DNA of 64,000 bases, taken from contig JAUMIR010000001.1 in NCBI GenBank assembly GCA_030847615.1, positions 30,193,501-30,257,500 of the forward strand. Direction: 5' to 3'. The notes below the pieces were generated by a model that worked only from the letters and a program-made list of their open reading frames with translations, searched no databases and was not told the origin of the DNA. The stretch comes from Gambelia wislizenii. Taxonomy: Eukaryota; Chordata; Lepidosauria; Squamata; Crotaphytidae. Below are positions 36,401-42,662 of this stretch, in pieces (the stretch's first letter is position 1; every line of letters starts with the position of its first letter). The translations under genes were made by a program, and so were the position numbers.

Positions 36401-38504
36401 CATAACCATCTTGTACATAAATATGTTGTAAACCTTCCTCAAAATGGAAAAAGCAGTGAATCCTAGTCCTGAATTCCTCAGTAGTCATGAATGCCAATGG
36501 AAAAGCTATCCTCCTTTCTCATGGGACCAAACGTTTTAATGACCCTATATACTCTTAAAAACTTGACAAGTGCTGTAAATAGGGTATGGTAATAATATAA
36601 TTAATATAAATGGGAGCAAATGTTAGGATATCATTTCCTATTAAAATTTGGGGTATGCCTTCCTCTGAACTGCAAGACCTATAAAAAAAATAAGGGATGT
36701 TGTGATACAGTAGGATTAACATCACTAATTTTTTTGAATATAAGAAAATTTAATTATGATACTAAAAATGTAAATTCTTAAAATTGCTATTATTCTCTGC
36801 ATAGATATTCTTCAAGCAGAAAGCACCTAATGCCTTATCTTCTGAAGCTCTGTGAAATTCCTGGGATCAGAGTTGTGTGTGAGTCTATGTATGTGCCTTC
36901 AAGTCACCTGTCAACTTATGGCGACCCCATGAATTTCACAGGGTTTTCTTAAGCAAGAAATACTCAGAGATGGTTTTGCTAGTTCCTTCCTCTGAAATAT
37001 AGCCTACAGCACCTGGTATTTGTTGGCAGTTTCCCATCCAAGTAATAACCATGAGTAATCCTGCTTAGCTTCCAAGATCAGACAGGATCTGGTACCTTTT
37101 GGGTCTGAAAATGTAGGCTCATGCAAATATCAGCCAGCTTTTAAGCCCTATTCTGCTCCAGAAAAGACCTCTGGAAAAATGAACTGTGAGCATTTATTTT
37201 ATCTGCAACACACGTTTTAGTGACTTTGAGATATATTTCAAATTGTTTTAATTCAGTGCTTCTTTAAAACCTTTATATAAAATAGGTTTTAGTTGTTCTC
37301 TGTTTTAATTTGTTTAAAGCCATCTTGGATTCTGTACTGAGAGAAAGGTATGACAGACATTTTTAAAAAATCAAAAATCAAATACAGTTGTCTCTTCATA
37401 TTCACTGGGGTTTGGTTCCAGGACCCCCCATGGATACCAAAATGGTGTCCCTTATATAAGATGGCAAAATCAAGGTTTGCTTTTTGGATTATTATTATTT
37501 TTTAAAGAATATTTTCAAGCCGTGAATACTTAAATCTGTGGATACCAAATCCGTGGATATGGAGGAACAACTGTATAAGTGCATTTTAATATCAAACACA
37601 GTCACCTTCCACTTTATATCAATGGCTCAGCTATTTTTTGGAAACAATTATTCAGTTCCAAGTAAGTACACTTTCTTATCTTGCATATCATGTTAAGGAT
37701 AGAGATGGACATATGTCCACATCATCTGGGAATCGAGTTTGCATTGGCTCTGAAAACTCAAGTGTAGTTTTTAATACAACTTGGATTTTTTTTAATGCAA
37801 CTTGGACCCATATGCCTAAGATACTGGAGATGCTTACAAAGCGTTCAATAGGAATTGTATTGTTTGAATAAAAATTGCATGCCCTATAAAAACTTCTTCG
37901 GATGACTCTCACCTGCATCATGTGAAGCCAGAGCCCTAAGCATCTTGCCAGCACTGCGACGGATCTGTTTCTCTTCATGACACAGCATCTTCATCAGCAA
38001 ATCAAGGGCACCTGTTTCTTTGAACACACTCATCAATGAGGCAATACTGGCATAGGCACTGAGCACATGGATAGTGTTCAAGATGGATGACTGAGGGACT
38101 GTGGTACTGGCCATCTGCCAAGTAGCTCTCTGTACCAGGTTTCTGACATCCTTCTTCATCTCCAAAAGAGAGGCTTCATCCAGTGTGACATCAGGAGATA
38201 AGATGTGAGATGCTTTCTCCTCCGGCTGTTGCCCCTTAGGCTTCCTCTTGCCTAACAGTGTTGGGCAGTTGGCGTAGACATCATCTGTTGTCATCCACAT
38301 CAGGATGTTCTCCATTTTGCTTTCTGTCAAAGAGGCACTGGCGCTGCTTCCTGTACCATTCTCTGAGCTGAAAACATGCCAACGAATCAGGTACTCAGTA
38401 TGTCCATTGTGACCATGGCGCTGCCGGACTAATTCCTCAGGATAGGTCTGGAGCTTAGGTCCAAGATGCACTACCACATTCCCATTTTGCTTCTCAATCA
38501 CCAT
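8296..38504 (-). CDS. CUL7: cullin-7, complete coding gene (29 coding exons, 1,963 aa)
   Basis: Scaffold of a cullin-RING E3 ubiquitin ligase. In mammals it binds RBX1, SKP1-FBXW8, p53, OBSL1 and CCDC8, acts in the cytoplasm and at the Golgi, and is mutated in 3-M syndrome. Exons in reading order: 38504-37913, 35909-35755, 34235-33723, 33425-33290, 31699-31515, 27959-27584, 25601-25400, 23851-23644, 23220-23033, 22719-22511, 21829-21604, 19221-19116, 18141-17914, 17281-17191, 17079-16908, 16503-16398, 14661-14566, 14426-14251, 13935-13802, 13696-13511, 13272-13157, 12565-12383, 12035-11878, 11611-11374, 11203-11029, 10375-10230, 9196-9088, 8863-8667, 8580-8296. All phases agree and the sum is 5,892 nt. 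The N-terminus (MV..., LGP.L..YPEEL.RQR) and C-terminus (FSTFR) match CUL7; there is no RBR tail, so it is not CUL9. It is longer than human CUL7 (about 1,698 aa). One donor is GC. Confidence 0.96.
9649..9862. mobile_element. palindromic MITE
   Basis: The ends are inverted copies: 'gggtgcatccacactgcagaaataatgca' at the left pairs with 'tgcattatttctacagtgtagaagcaccc' at the right, and internally 'cctgggatttgtagtttt' pairs with 'aaaactacaaatcccagg'. Related elements lie at 59785-59955 and, more distantly, at 41858-42085, 60015-60198 and 60748-60925. Noncoding; it sits in the CUL7 intron between coding exons 26 and 27. Confidence 0.75.
13157..14661 (-). CDS. CUL7: CUL7 coding exons 17-21: end of DOC domain and start of cullin homology region
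   Basis: Exon 17 (96 nt) gives [21 protein letters not shown] and IKRCQQ. Exon 18 gives [21 protein letters not shown] and closes DOC near residue 1300. Exons 19-20 carry [20 protein letters not shown], then LGKTCWEAL and [14 protein letters not shown], the strongly conserved bridge into the cullin body. Exon 21 is a low-complexity linker (K, N, S-rich) leading to [12 protein letters not shown]. All phases agree across the five junctions. Confidence 0.94.
14897..14947. repeat. (A)n(GA)n microsatellite
   Basis: A run of A is followed by about 17 GA units, in the CUL7 intron between coding exons 16 and 17. On the transcribed strand it reads as a long CT tract, so it is pyrimidine-rich in the pre-mRNA, but no AG immediately downstream defines an exon. 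Confidence 0.9.
16070..16215 (-). mobile_element. SINE fragment (reptile 'aacataagaagc' family)
   Basis: The plus strand reads 'ggaacataagaagc', then 'ccatctagc', 'cagtggctctccagaatgtcaggcagaaagtctcc', a decayed copy of the SINE also present at 46724-47030 and in sense at 24730-24900. Intronic to CUL7. Confidence 0.5.
16398..18141 (-). CDS. CUL7: CUL7 coding exons 13-16: pre-DOC helices and first part of DOC domain
   Basis: Exon 13 has [17 protein letters not shown] and ILAGCIQ. Exon 14 has [18 protein letters not shown]. Exons 15 and 16 open the APC10/DOC domain, beginning near residue 1139, with [32 protein letters not shown] and [20 protein letters not shown]. The DOC fold resembles the APC/C subunit APC10 and is a jelly-roll protein-binding module. 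Splice sites are canonical, and codons split across junctions rebuild expected residues (for example [10 protein letters not shown]). Confidence 0.95.
18300..18800 (-). mobile_element. LINE 3' end fragments with (AAT)n tail
   Basis: 18340-18440 resembles LINE C-terminal sequence in + orientation ('gagctgccaaaggagattcatccgctgg...'). At 18460-18560 lies an oppositely oriented tail with (AAT)n and the phrase 'tttatttataccccgcccctct', the 3' end of a common squamate LINE. It is a composite of at least two insertions, so boundaries are approximate. Confidence 0.5.
18907..19042. mobile_element. hAT-type palindromic MITE with perfect 8-bp target duplication
   Basis: The 136-bp element is nearly all inverted repeat: about 53 bp at each end, starting CAGTGGTGTCCAACC and ending GGTTGGACACCACTG. 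It is flanked by the 8-bp direct repeat TTCTAGAC at 18899-18906 and 19043-19050. Eight-base target duplications and CAG...CTG ends define hAT elements. Intronic to CUL7, just before coding exon 12 in genomic order. In RNA it would fold into a long hairpin. Confidence 0.92.
19116..31699 (-). CDS. CUL7: CUL7 coding exons 5-12: extended middle region
   Basis: Residues about 466-1032. Exon 5 carries the conserved [15 protein letters not shown] motif. Exon 6 begins [20 protein letters not shown], matching the CUL7 segment after that motif. Exons 7-11 (1,033 nt, about 344 residues) encode leucine-rich helical sequence (for example [32 protein letters not shown]). As I recall human CUL7, little corresponds to this before the VLRILK motif, which here forms at the exon 11/12 junction (ETLR-ILNK). 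Exon 7 uses an acceptor with a modest pyrimidine tract, chosen because only it keeps frame. Exon 11 ends in AAG followed by GCAAGG, a GC donor. Confidence 0.88.
19480..19765 (-). mobile_element. CR1 LINE 3' fragment
   Basis: It matches the same segment as the CR1 copy at 5141-6310: 'ttcaacctcctgccatgcag', 'aacagctcttacagtaaattagttcttcctaa', 'agtagaaaacaagctggctcc', 'gatatttaaagatagctgtcatg'. It is more diverged, 5' truncated and antisense to the plus strand. It lies in the CUL7 intron between coding exons 11 and 12. Confidence 0.8.
19766..21258. other. CUL7 intron sequence without recognised coding or RNA gene
   Basis: This is the main part of the intron between coding exons 11 and 12. Only short degenerate MITE-like palindromes (about 20750-20920) are visible. 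I see no exon with paired splice sites in CUL7 frame. Confidence 0.5.
21261..21490 (+). mobile_element. Tigger-like MITE, family A (plus orientation)
   Basis: It follows a TA at 21259-21260 and starts CAGTGCACCCTTGGTATC, with the family-A phrases 'ggttccagtacccccc', 'ctcaagtcccattatata', 'cttatataagatgg' and 'gatatggagggccgac'. It is the plus-orientation partner of the copy at 22089-22318; together they bracket CUL7 coding exon 11 (21604-21829). Confidence 0.8.
22089..22318 (-). mobile_element. Tigger-like MITE, family A (minus orientation)
   Basis: Reverse orientation of family A: 'gtccctccgtatccacgg' at the left, 'catataatgggacttgagta' and 'ggtatccacggggggtccaggaacc' toward the right, preceded by TA. 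Other family-A copies in the window lie at 37385-37573, 46344-46570, 56283-56510 and 57094-57323. No transposase is encoded. Confidence 0.82.
24311..24532. mobile_element. Tigger-like MITE (diverged)
   Basis: Left end 'ggtcaactcccatatttgcag' pairs imperfectly with right end 'ccacagataca' followed by 'ggggtcgacc'. The interior phrases 'gataatagggaaccctattattttcaatg' and 'ggaggacctagaaatgcctag' also occur in the MITEs at 1981-2216, 26400-26992 and 59124-59379. In the CUL7 intron between coding exons 7 and 8. Confidence 0.65.
24730..24905 (+). mobile_element. tRNA-derived SINE
   Basis: The plus strand shows a tRNA-like head ('ggcataactcagtggcagaaaatactg', then a B-box-like 'ggttcaagccc') and body ('cagacagggctgcaaaaact', 'gctgttgccaatcagtgcag'). 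This matches the common reptile SINE whose antisense copies occur near 16.1 kb and 46.9 kb. It is not a tRNA gene: no cloverleaf 3' half is present. Confidence 0.65.
26400..26992. mobile_element. Tigger-like MITE, long variant
   Basis: It starts CAGTCGGCTCTCCACATTTG and ends CAAAAGTTGAGGGCCGACTG, with TA at each side (26398-26399, 26993-26994). The interior holds two inverted copies of a segment around 'aggacctagaaatgcctag' (26760-26850). Length about 593 bp, noncoding, in the CUL7 intron between coding exons 6 and 7. Confidence 0.8.
27265..27440 (+). mobile_element. 5S-rRNA-derived SINE, decayed
   Basis: The stretch 'aattaagcaaggctgggcctgtacctggttaagagaccacaagggtata' follows the order of 5S rRNA (AAGCTAAGCAGGGTCGGGCCTGGTTAGTA...GAGACCACC) with many changes. 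It is followed by the 'gggctagatgg...agcttccta' tail of reptile SINEs. The element at 36883-37125 is a clearer case. It is not a functional 5S gene. Confidence 0.5.
28206..29000. mobile_element. TA-flanked MITE carrying an internal minisatellite
   Basis: Left end CAGTTGCCCCTCCAAATTTG pairs with right end CGAATGTGGACAGGCAACTG, and TA flanks both sides (28204-28205, 29001-29002). The ends resemble the other Tigger-like MITEs here. Almost all of the interior is a 96-bp tandem repeat (separate entry). It lies in the CUL7 intron between coding exons 5 and 6, close to exon 6. Confidence 0.8.
28303..28878. repeat. 96-bp minisatellite, six full units
   Basis: Units start at 28303, 28399, 28495, 28591, 28687 and 28783, with a partial unit from 28879; every step is exactly 96 bp. 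Each unit runs from 'gaagccc' through 'gctgccttgggaaggc' and 'ggtggaaagc' to 'cttctcac'. The period is a multiple of three, which is why ORFs run through in several frames on both strands. Each unit also contains an internal inverted pair (GCCTTGGGAAGG and CCTTCCTAAGGC) able to form a stem. Confidence 0.93.
29354..30519 (+). mobile_element. Helitron-like element with nested LINE fragment
   Basis: It begins TCTATATATATAAAAC and ends CACCGGGTCCAGCTAG, and is placed between A (29353) and T (30520). These are rolling-circle Helitron marks: 5' TC, 3' CTRR, A/T target, no inverted repeats or target duplication. There is no Rep/helicase frame, so it is nonautonomous. A LINE 3' end is nested inside (29690-30195). 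I could not confirm the usual hairpin before the 3' end, so the call rests on the termini. Confidence 0.6.
29690..30195 (+). mobile_element. L2/CR1-like LINE C-terminal fragment and tail
   Basis: One frame at 29724-29940 reads [23 protein letters not shown], the C-terminal motif typical of L2-group LINE proteins. An A/T-rich 3'UTR follows, with 'agccaccttgagtccc' and a terminal AAATAAAATAC tail near 30190. It is 5' truncated and frame-broken, and nested inside the Helitron-like element. Confidence 0.65.
33290..38504 (-). CDS. CUL7: CUL7 coding exons 1-4: N-terminal armadillo-like region and CPH domain
   Basis: Residues 1-466. The start Met at 38504-38502 has G at -3 and G at +4, and aligns with the mammalian CUL7 start. 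Residues about 150-250 include HVLSAYASI and [17 protein letters not shown], the helical-repeat segment before CPH. CPH, the domain shared by PARC/CUL9, CUL7 and HERC2 that binds p53 tetramerisation regions, spans roughly residues 375-445 across the exon 3/4 junction, with motifs [19 protein letters not shown], then [10 protein letters not shown] and [11 protein letters not shown]. Exon 3 (513 nt) carries most of it. Confidence 0.93.
36883..37125 (-). mobile_element. 5S-rRNA-derived SINE with Bov-B-like tail
   Basis: On the minus strand the head aligns with most of 5S rRNA. On the plus strand it reads 'agcctacagcacctggtatt', 'cccatccaagtaataacca', 'cctgcttagcttccaagatcagacaggatc', the reverse complement of 5S. 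The 3' part on the minus strand ('ggttttgc...cctctgagta', then 'ggtcgccataagttg') matches the Bov-B-type tail seen on the Sauria SINEs. It is a retroposed 5S-class SINE, not a 5S gene, and lies in the CUL7 intron between coding exons 1 and 2. Confidence 0.82.
37385..37573 (+). mobile_element. Tigger-like MITE, family A (internally deleted)
   Basis: TA-flanked (37383-37384, 37574-37575). It runs from CAGTTGTCTCTTCATATTC to GGAGGAACAACTG. Compared with 57094-57323 it lacks about 40 bp after 'ggataccaaaat' (the 'ctcaagtcccattatatgcaat' portion). In the CUL7 intron between coding exons 1 and 2. Confidence 0.82.
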
Positions 38505-38518
38505 GACAAGGAATACAT
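38498..38518 (-). promoter_or_regulatory. CUL7: upstream ORF overlapping the CUL7 start codon
   Basis: In the 5'UTR part of the first coding exon an ATG at 38518-38516 opens a six-codon frame ending in TGA at 38500-38498, so its stop overlaps the main start region (ATG at 38504-38502). The exon begins at a CAGCAG tandem acceptor directly before this ATG. The main ATG has the stronger context (G at -3, G at +4). An overlapping uORF of this kind usually lowers translation of the main frame or feeds it by leaky scanning. Confidence 0.55.
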
Positions 38519-39117
38519 CTGCTGGAATAAAGATACAAATGAAACATATCCCTGGAACAAACTGTATTTAGAAAAAGTATGGAAACCTCCCAGGATGGTA
38601 GCCACATTAGTCTGTTGCAGCAAAAAAGAAAAAAAGGAAAGAAATGAAAAGACAGAAATCCTGTGGTCCTTAAAGACAAATACATTTATTATGATTTAAA
38701 CCAGTCTTTCCAAACCTGATGCCTTCCTGATATGTGGGACTACAGTTCCCATAATCCCATAGGCAGTAGCAGGCTGTGGGTTATAGAAGTTGTACTCCAA
38801 TATATCCAAAACACACCAGGTTGGTGCAGGTTGGTTAATACGTTTTTTTAAGCTGGGGTCCACAAGTATTCCATCTGATGAAGGATATTCTAACCAACAA
38901 GAATTTAGACCATGATTAGCATATTTTTCTTTAAGGTATCACAAGACTCCTACTAACAAAGAATATACTTGATCACAGTGGTTGGCAACTGTAGCCTTCC
39001 AGATATTTTTTGGCCTACAATCCCATCAGTCCTTGCAAGATTTGCCAATGATGGATAATGGAAGATACAGTCTGGCAATATTTGGAGAGACAGATTTGCC
39101 CACTCCTGCTCTACAGA

Positions 39118-39480
39118 ATGGGTGGTGTAGTGGTTAGAGCAGCCTTTCTCAGACTTTTAACCCTGGTGGAACCCTTGAAACAATTTCCAAGTCTCACGAA
39201 ACCCCTGCCTAAAAATCTCAATATCTTGTGAAACCCCTAGCAACCTCTTGTGGAACCCTAGGGTCCCAGGGAACCCTGGCTGAGAAACCCTGAATTAGAG
39301 TGTTGAACTGTGACTTGGCAGATCCAGCTTCAAACCCTCACTGAGCCATGAAATCCACCAGGGGACCTTGGGCCAGTCACTCCCTCAGCCTAACCAAACT
39401 CACAGGGTTGTTGTGAGGATAAAGTGGCTGAGGGGAGCCATGCACACCACCATTGGTAGAGTCAATATATAATTAATTTA
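39118..39480 (+). mobile_element. tRNA-derived SINE interrupted by a hAT MITE
   Basis: The SINE head 'gggtggtgtagtggttagag' (39118-39139) resumes at 39293 as 'aattagagtgttgaactgtgacttgg' and continues to about 39480. Between them lies a 153-bp hAT-like element, 39140-39292, with ends CAGCCTTTCTCAG and CTGAGAAACCCTG and an 8-bp target duplication (GGTTAGAG / AATTAGAG, two changes). Order of events: SINE first, hAT second. Confidence 0.75.
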
Positions 39481-39709
39481 AAAAATAAAATTAAGTGTTG
39501 CTGTTGTTTTCCTCATTCTTTCCAGCACGCTGTAAACTATATGATGCTTGGGAACATTTTAAGGCCCTTAAAAAAAGAGAGCCAGTGTGGTGTAATGTTA
39601 GTTAACTGACACAACTTGGGTCACTTGCTTTCTCAAGCTAGCACACCTCACAGACTTGTTATGAGGACTATAATGGGAAAGAGGGCAACACACCTTGAGC
39701 TATTTAGAG

Positions 39710-40055
39710 CAGTGGTTCTTAACCTGTGGTCTGTGGACACCCAGGGGGTTGCAATGTCCTCACAGGGGGTCTGCGGAGGTTTGAAGGCTCCTCAACCCCC
39801 ATGACAGGAGCCAGGCAAAGGCTGGGTGGCTTGGCCCATGCTTTGCTATTCAATCCGCTCCAGCCACAAACTTGCAGGAAGAAGCAAGAGAAAAGTCTTC
39901 CCTCTCTTTCCGCTGCCTCTGAAGGAAGGTTTAATGGATGGTGCAATTGTGTTGTTGTTGTTAGGGTTTTAAATCTTGAGTTCAGTCTTGGGGGTCTGCA
40001 GCAACAAAAAATATTTAAAGGGGGTCCCTGGTAAAGAGAAGGTTAGGATCCACTG
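39710..40055 (+). mobile_element. hAT MITE, family C copy 1, with perfect 8-bp target duplication
   Basis: Ends CAGTGGTTCTTAACC and GGTTAGGATCCACTG are inverted; ATTTAGAG flanks both sides (39702-39709, 40056-40063). The interior includes 'cttgcaggaagaagcaagagaaaagtcttcc' and 'gggggtctgcagcaac'. It is inserted in a SINE-like repeat whose paralogue at about 40530-40940 keeps the uninterrupted target. Confidence 0.93.
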
Positions 40056-40103
40056 ATTTAGAGGAAAGGCAAGTTATTTATATAGAAAAAAAACAAGGTA
40101 AGT

Positions 40104-40500
40104 TAGTGCCTCTTAACCTTTTCTTTCCCAGGGACCCCCTTTAAATATCTTCTCTTGCTGCGGACCCCCAAGACTTAACTCAAGATTTAAAACCATAATA
40201 ATAATAATAATACCACCTGATCATAATAATAATACAATTACATCATCAATTAAACCTTCCCCCAGCAGCACTGGAGTGGGAAGGAAGACTTTTCTCCTGC
40301 TTCTTCCTGCAAGTTTGTGGCTGGAGTGTACTGAATGGCAATGCACAGGCCAAGCCAGCCAGCCTTTGCCTTGGCTCCTGTCATATGGCCACTTCACTGC
40401 AGGATGGAGGTGGGCCAAGCAGCCTTCAAGCCTTTGCAGAGACCCCGTGAGGACATCGCAGATCCCTGGGGGTTGCCAGACCACAGTTTATGAACCACTG
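40104..40500 (-). mobile_element. hAT MITE, family C copy 2 (inverted)
   Basis: Inverted relative to copy 1 ('ggaccccctttaaatat', 'cttcctgcaagtttgtggctgg', ending 'tttatgaaccactg'). It carries an ATA/AAT expansion at 40196-40250. The first base of the left end is changed, and I see no clear target duplication. Confidence 0.75.
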
Positions 40501-40514
40501 CTATGTGATGCTTG

Positions 40515-40945
40515 GTTGAATTTTGAGGGCCTTAAAAAGAGAGAGCCAGTGTGGTACAACGGTAGTTAACTGGCACACCTTGGGTCACTGGCTGTCTTCA
40601 GCTAGCCCACCTCTGACTTGTTATGAGGATTATCAGGGCTGGTTTATGGGCCCTGCAGCACCTGGATCTGCAGGGTCCCCCAACATTGTGGGGAGCCCCG
40701 TTGTAACCCTCCTCCAGCAAAAACATTATTAGTAACAATCTGACTATCCTGTACTGTGAATAGGTTAGGTTAGGTTAGACTGACCTGAGACAAACATATG
40801 GGGCCTCCAAAATAAAGCATTGCAGGGCCCCCCAAAATTCCTTAAACCGGCCCTGAGGATTCTAATGGGAAAGAGGGCAATGCACCTTGAACTATTTAGA
40901 GGAAAGGCAAGGTATGCATATAGAAAAAGAATTATGTAAGTAATA
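40515..40945 (+). mobile_element. SINE-like repeat, second copy, with an inserted hAT MITE
   Basis: It matches 39554-40100: 'gggccttaaaaagagagagccagtgtggta', 'agttaactggcacaccttgggtcac', 'ttctaatgggaaagagggcaatgcaccttgaactatttagagg'. This copy has its own insertion, 40634-40855 (222 bp), with ends CAGGGCTGGTTTA and TTAAACCGGCCCTG and target duplication AGGATTAT / AGGATTCT. The site where copy 1 carries its hAT (tatttagagg) is empty here. Confidence 0.8.
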
Positions 40946-41076
40946 AATGGTACTATGGCATTTACTACACACAAGAACTTAGGAAAAAAGTTGGGGTTTT
41001 GGACAACTCCCAGAAAGTATCTGGGGAGCTGCAGTCCAACACTGTGACTTTTTTCCAAGAGCAGCTTGGACCAAAG

Positions 41077-41310
41077 CCCCGCCTACACCGTCCTCCTTCC
41101 CAGAGCCCCGCCCACACCCTCCTCCCAGAGCCGCGCCCACACCCTCCACCCAGAGCCCCGCCCACACTTCGCTCCCAGAGCCCCGCCCACACCGTCCTCC
41201 CTCCCAGAGCCCCGCCCACACCCTCCACCCAGAGCCCCGCCCACACCCTCCTCCCTCCCAGAGCTCCGCCCACACCCTCCTCCCTCCCAGAGCCCCGCCC
41301 ACTGCAGGCA
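41077..41310. repeat. GC-box minisatellite, 25/29-bp units, next to the CUL7 promoter
   Basis: Successive 'cagag' marks fall at 41101, 41126, 41151, 41176, 41205, 41230, 41259 and 41288, so units are 25 or 29 bp. Almost every unit holds 'agccccgcccacac'; on the CUL7 strand this is GTGTGGGCGGGGCT, a strong Sp1/KLF GC box that also resembles an EGR site. It lies about 140-370 bp downstream of the presumed end of the CUL7 noncoding exon 1. Long ORFs here with Ser-Pro-Arg-Pro repeats come from the tandem array. Confidence 0.9.
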
Positions 41311-41445
41311 GCCGTGAGGGGCGGGGTCTACCTGACATTAATTAAAACGCGACCGGCGGGGTGGTGGGAAGGAAGCAGTCTCATTAAAAGCTCCATAAAA
41401 CCCACCCAGGAACAGCCCTCCCCAGAGCCTTCAGTTGAGGCTTAC

Positions 41446-41690
41446 CTTACTCGTTCAAGGCCATATATATATATTTCCTTCAGCAAAACCCGTTGGCAAC
41501 GTCTCTAGTTTATGCAGTCTTCCAGCCACTGCCGCATCACTTCCGCATTTACTGCGCATGCGCCTTTTCTACCGACGCACTACGGGTCCCTTCGGGATCC
41601 AATCTTCCTGTTTTTGCGAGAGCTTCCACAGCCGGGAAGCTAGCAGGAGCCTTTGCAGATAAATTGAGTCTCACCCGCTCTTAAAGGGGA
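41446..41690 (-). promoter_or_regulatory. CUL7: CUL7 promoter and noncoding first exon
   Basis: CpG-rich tract with an ETS site (CACTTCCG, 41538-41545) and a perfect NRF1 palindrome (TGCGCATGCGC, 41553-41563). On the minus strand a strong donor (GAGTAAG then GTAAGC) ends an exon at 41446. The next acceptor in line is the one before the CUL7 start codon exon, which begins near 38521. So exon 1 is probably 5'UTR only, with transcription starting somewhere in about 41.5-41.65 kb. No TATA box is evident, as expected for an NRF1/ETS promoter. Confidence 0.65.
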
Positions 41691-41857
41691 AAAGCGGATT
41701 TTCCGAACAAAGCTGCATTTCCCCCACCCTGTGTTTCAGCGTTTGTTGCCTGTTTTTAAAAGCCAAATATATTTATTTATTTATTATTCATACTGGTTTT
41801 ATATCCCACTTTTCTCCCAAGATGGGATTTAAGACGGCTTTTTAAACACTTTATCAC

Positions 41858-42085
41858 ACTGCGCTTATAGCGCTATTATTCCACTTTAACTACTGTGGCT
41901 TCCTCCTGTGGAATTCTGGGTTTGTAGTTTAGTGAAGCCTCAGAGCTCCCTGGCTGAGAGTTGTAAATGCCCCTCCTTAAACTGCATATCGCAGGATTCC
42001 ACAGGAGGCAGCCAGAGCAGTTAAAGTGGAATAATAGCGATATTACAGTGTAGTGTGATAGAAATACCTTTGTGTGCACCTACAA
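41858..42085. mobile_element. palindromic MITE, family D
   Basis: 'tatcacactgc...gcgctattattccactttaac' at the left pairs with 'gttaaagtggaataatagcg...cagtgtagtgtgata' at the right; inner arms 'tcctcctgtggaattctggg' and 'gcaggattccacaggaggc' also pair. Copies of the same family lie at 60015-60198 and 60748-60925. Confidence 0.78.
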
Positions 42086-42152
42086 CAGTACAGGTGCATT
42101 AATTGAGTAAATTTGTGTCTCTGTTAAAATGGGTGAGAGCGACACAGTCCAA

Positions 42153-42385
42153 AAGCCAACATGGTGTAGTAGTTTGAGCATTGGGCTGTGACAATGGAGA
42201 GAGACCAGGGTTCGAATGCCCGCTCAGCCATGGAAACCCACTGGGTGACCTTGGGCAAGTCACACTCTCTCAGCCTCAGAGGAAGGCAAGTGCAACCCCC
42301 CCCCTTAACAAATTCTGCCCAGAAAACCCCACAATAGGGTCACTATATGTCAGAAATGACTTGAAGGCCCACAACTACAAGCGAT
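42153..42385 (+). mobile_element. Sauria-type tRNA-derived SINE
   Basis: tRNA-like head ('agccaacatggtgtagtagtttgagc', then a B-box near 'gggttcgaatgcc'), the conserved body 'cactgggtgaccttgggcaagtcac' and a Bov-B-like tail ('atagggtcactatatgtcag', 'acttgaaggc'). Nearly full length. Same family as 7013-7243. Confidence 0.85.
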
Positions 42386-42662
42386 AGTCCCCATTCCTGG
42401 AGTGGAGTAAAAAAAACATACCTTTGCAAAATATGCATTTTTTAAATAAAAATGTTTATTGAAGGTTGGGTTTAAAAAAACACATGTGCAAACATTCTTT
42501 TTCATCCCAACCGTCGTCCTCTTAATTCTGTCCTCCTGGTCTGTCATCTTCAACCTCCTCCCTCACCAACTACATGTAAAAAGAAGCTAGAAAGTTAGCA
42601 AGAAAAAGAAAGCATAATTCAAGCCCAGTGAACACATGGGGCTTACTTTCCATAGCATATTT

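Noticed and set aside
36990..37125. 5S rRNA gene on the minus strand
   Set aside because: Diverged, fused to a Bov-B-like tail and isolated; a 5S-derived SINE explains it better.
8296..38504. Identification of the gene as CUL9 because of its extended middle
   Set aside because: The C-terminus ends in FSTFR without RING-IBR-RING and the neighbour is MRPL2, both CUL7 features; CUL9 lies beyond SRF in the human order.
40979..41508. 169-codon ORF of Pro-Arg-Pro repeats and minus-strand Gly/Trp-rich ORFs
   Set aside because: Translation of the GC-box minisatellite next to the CUL7 promoter; no splice or family support.
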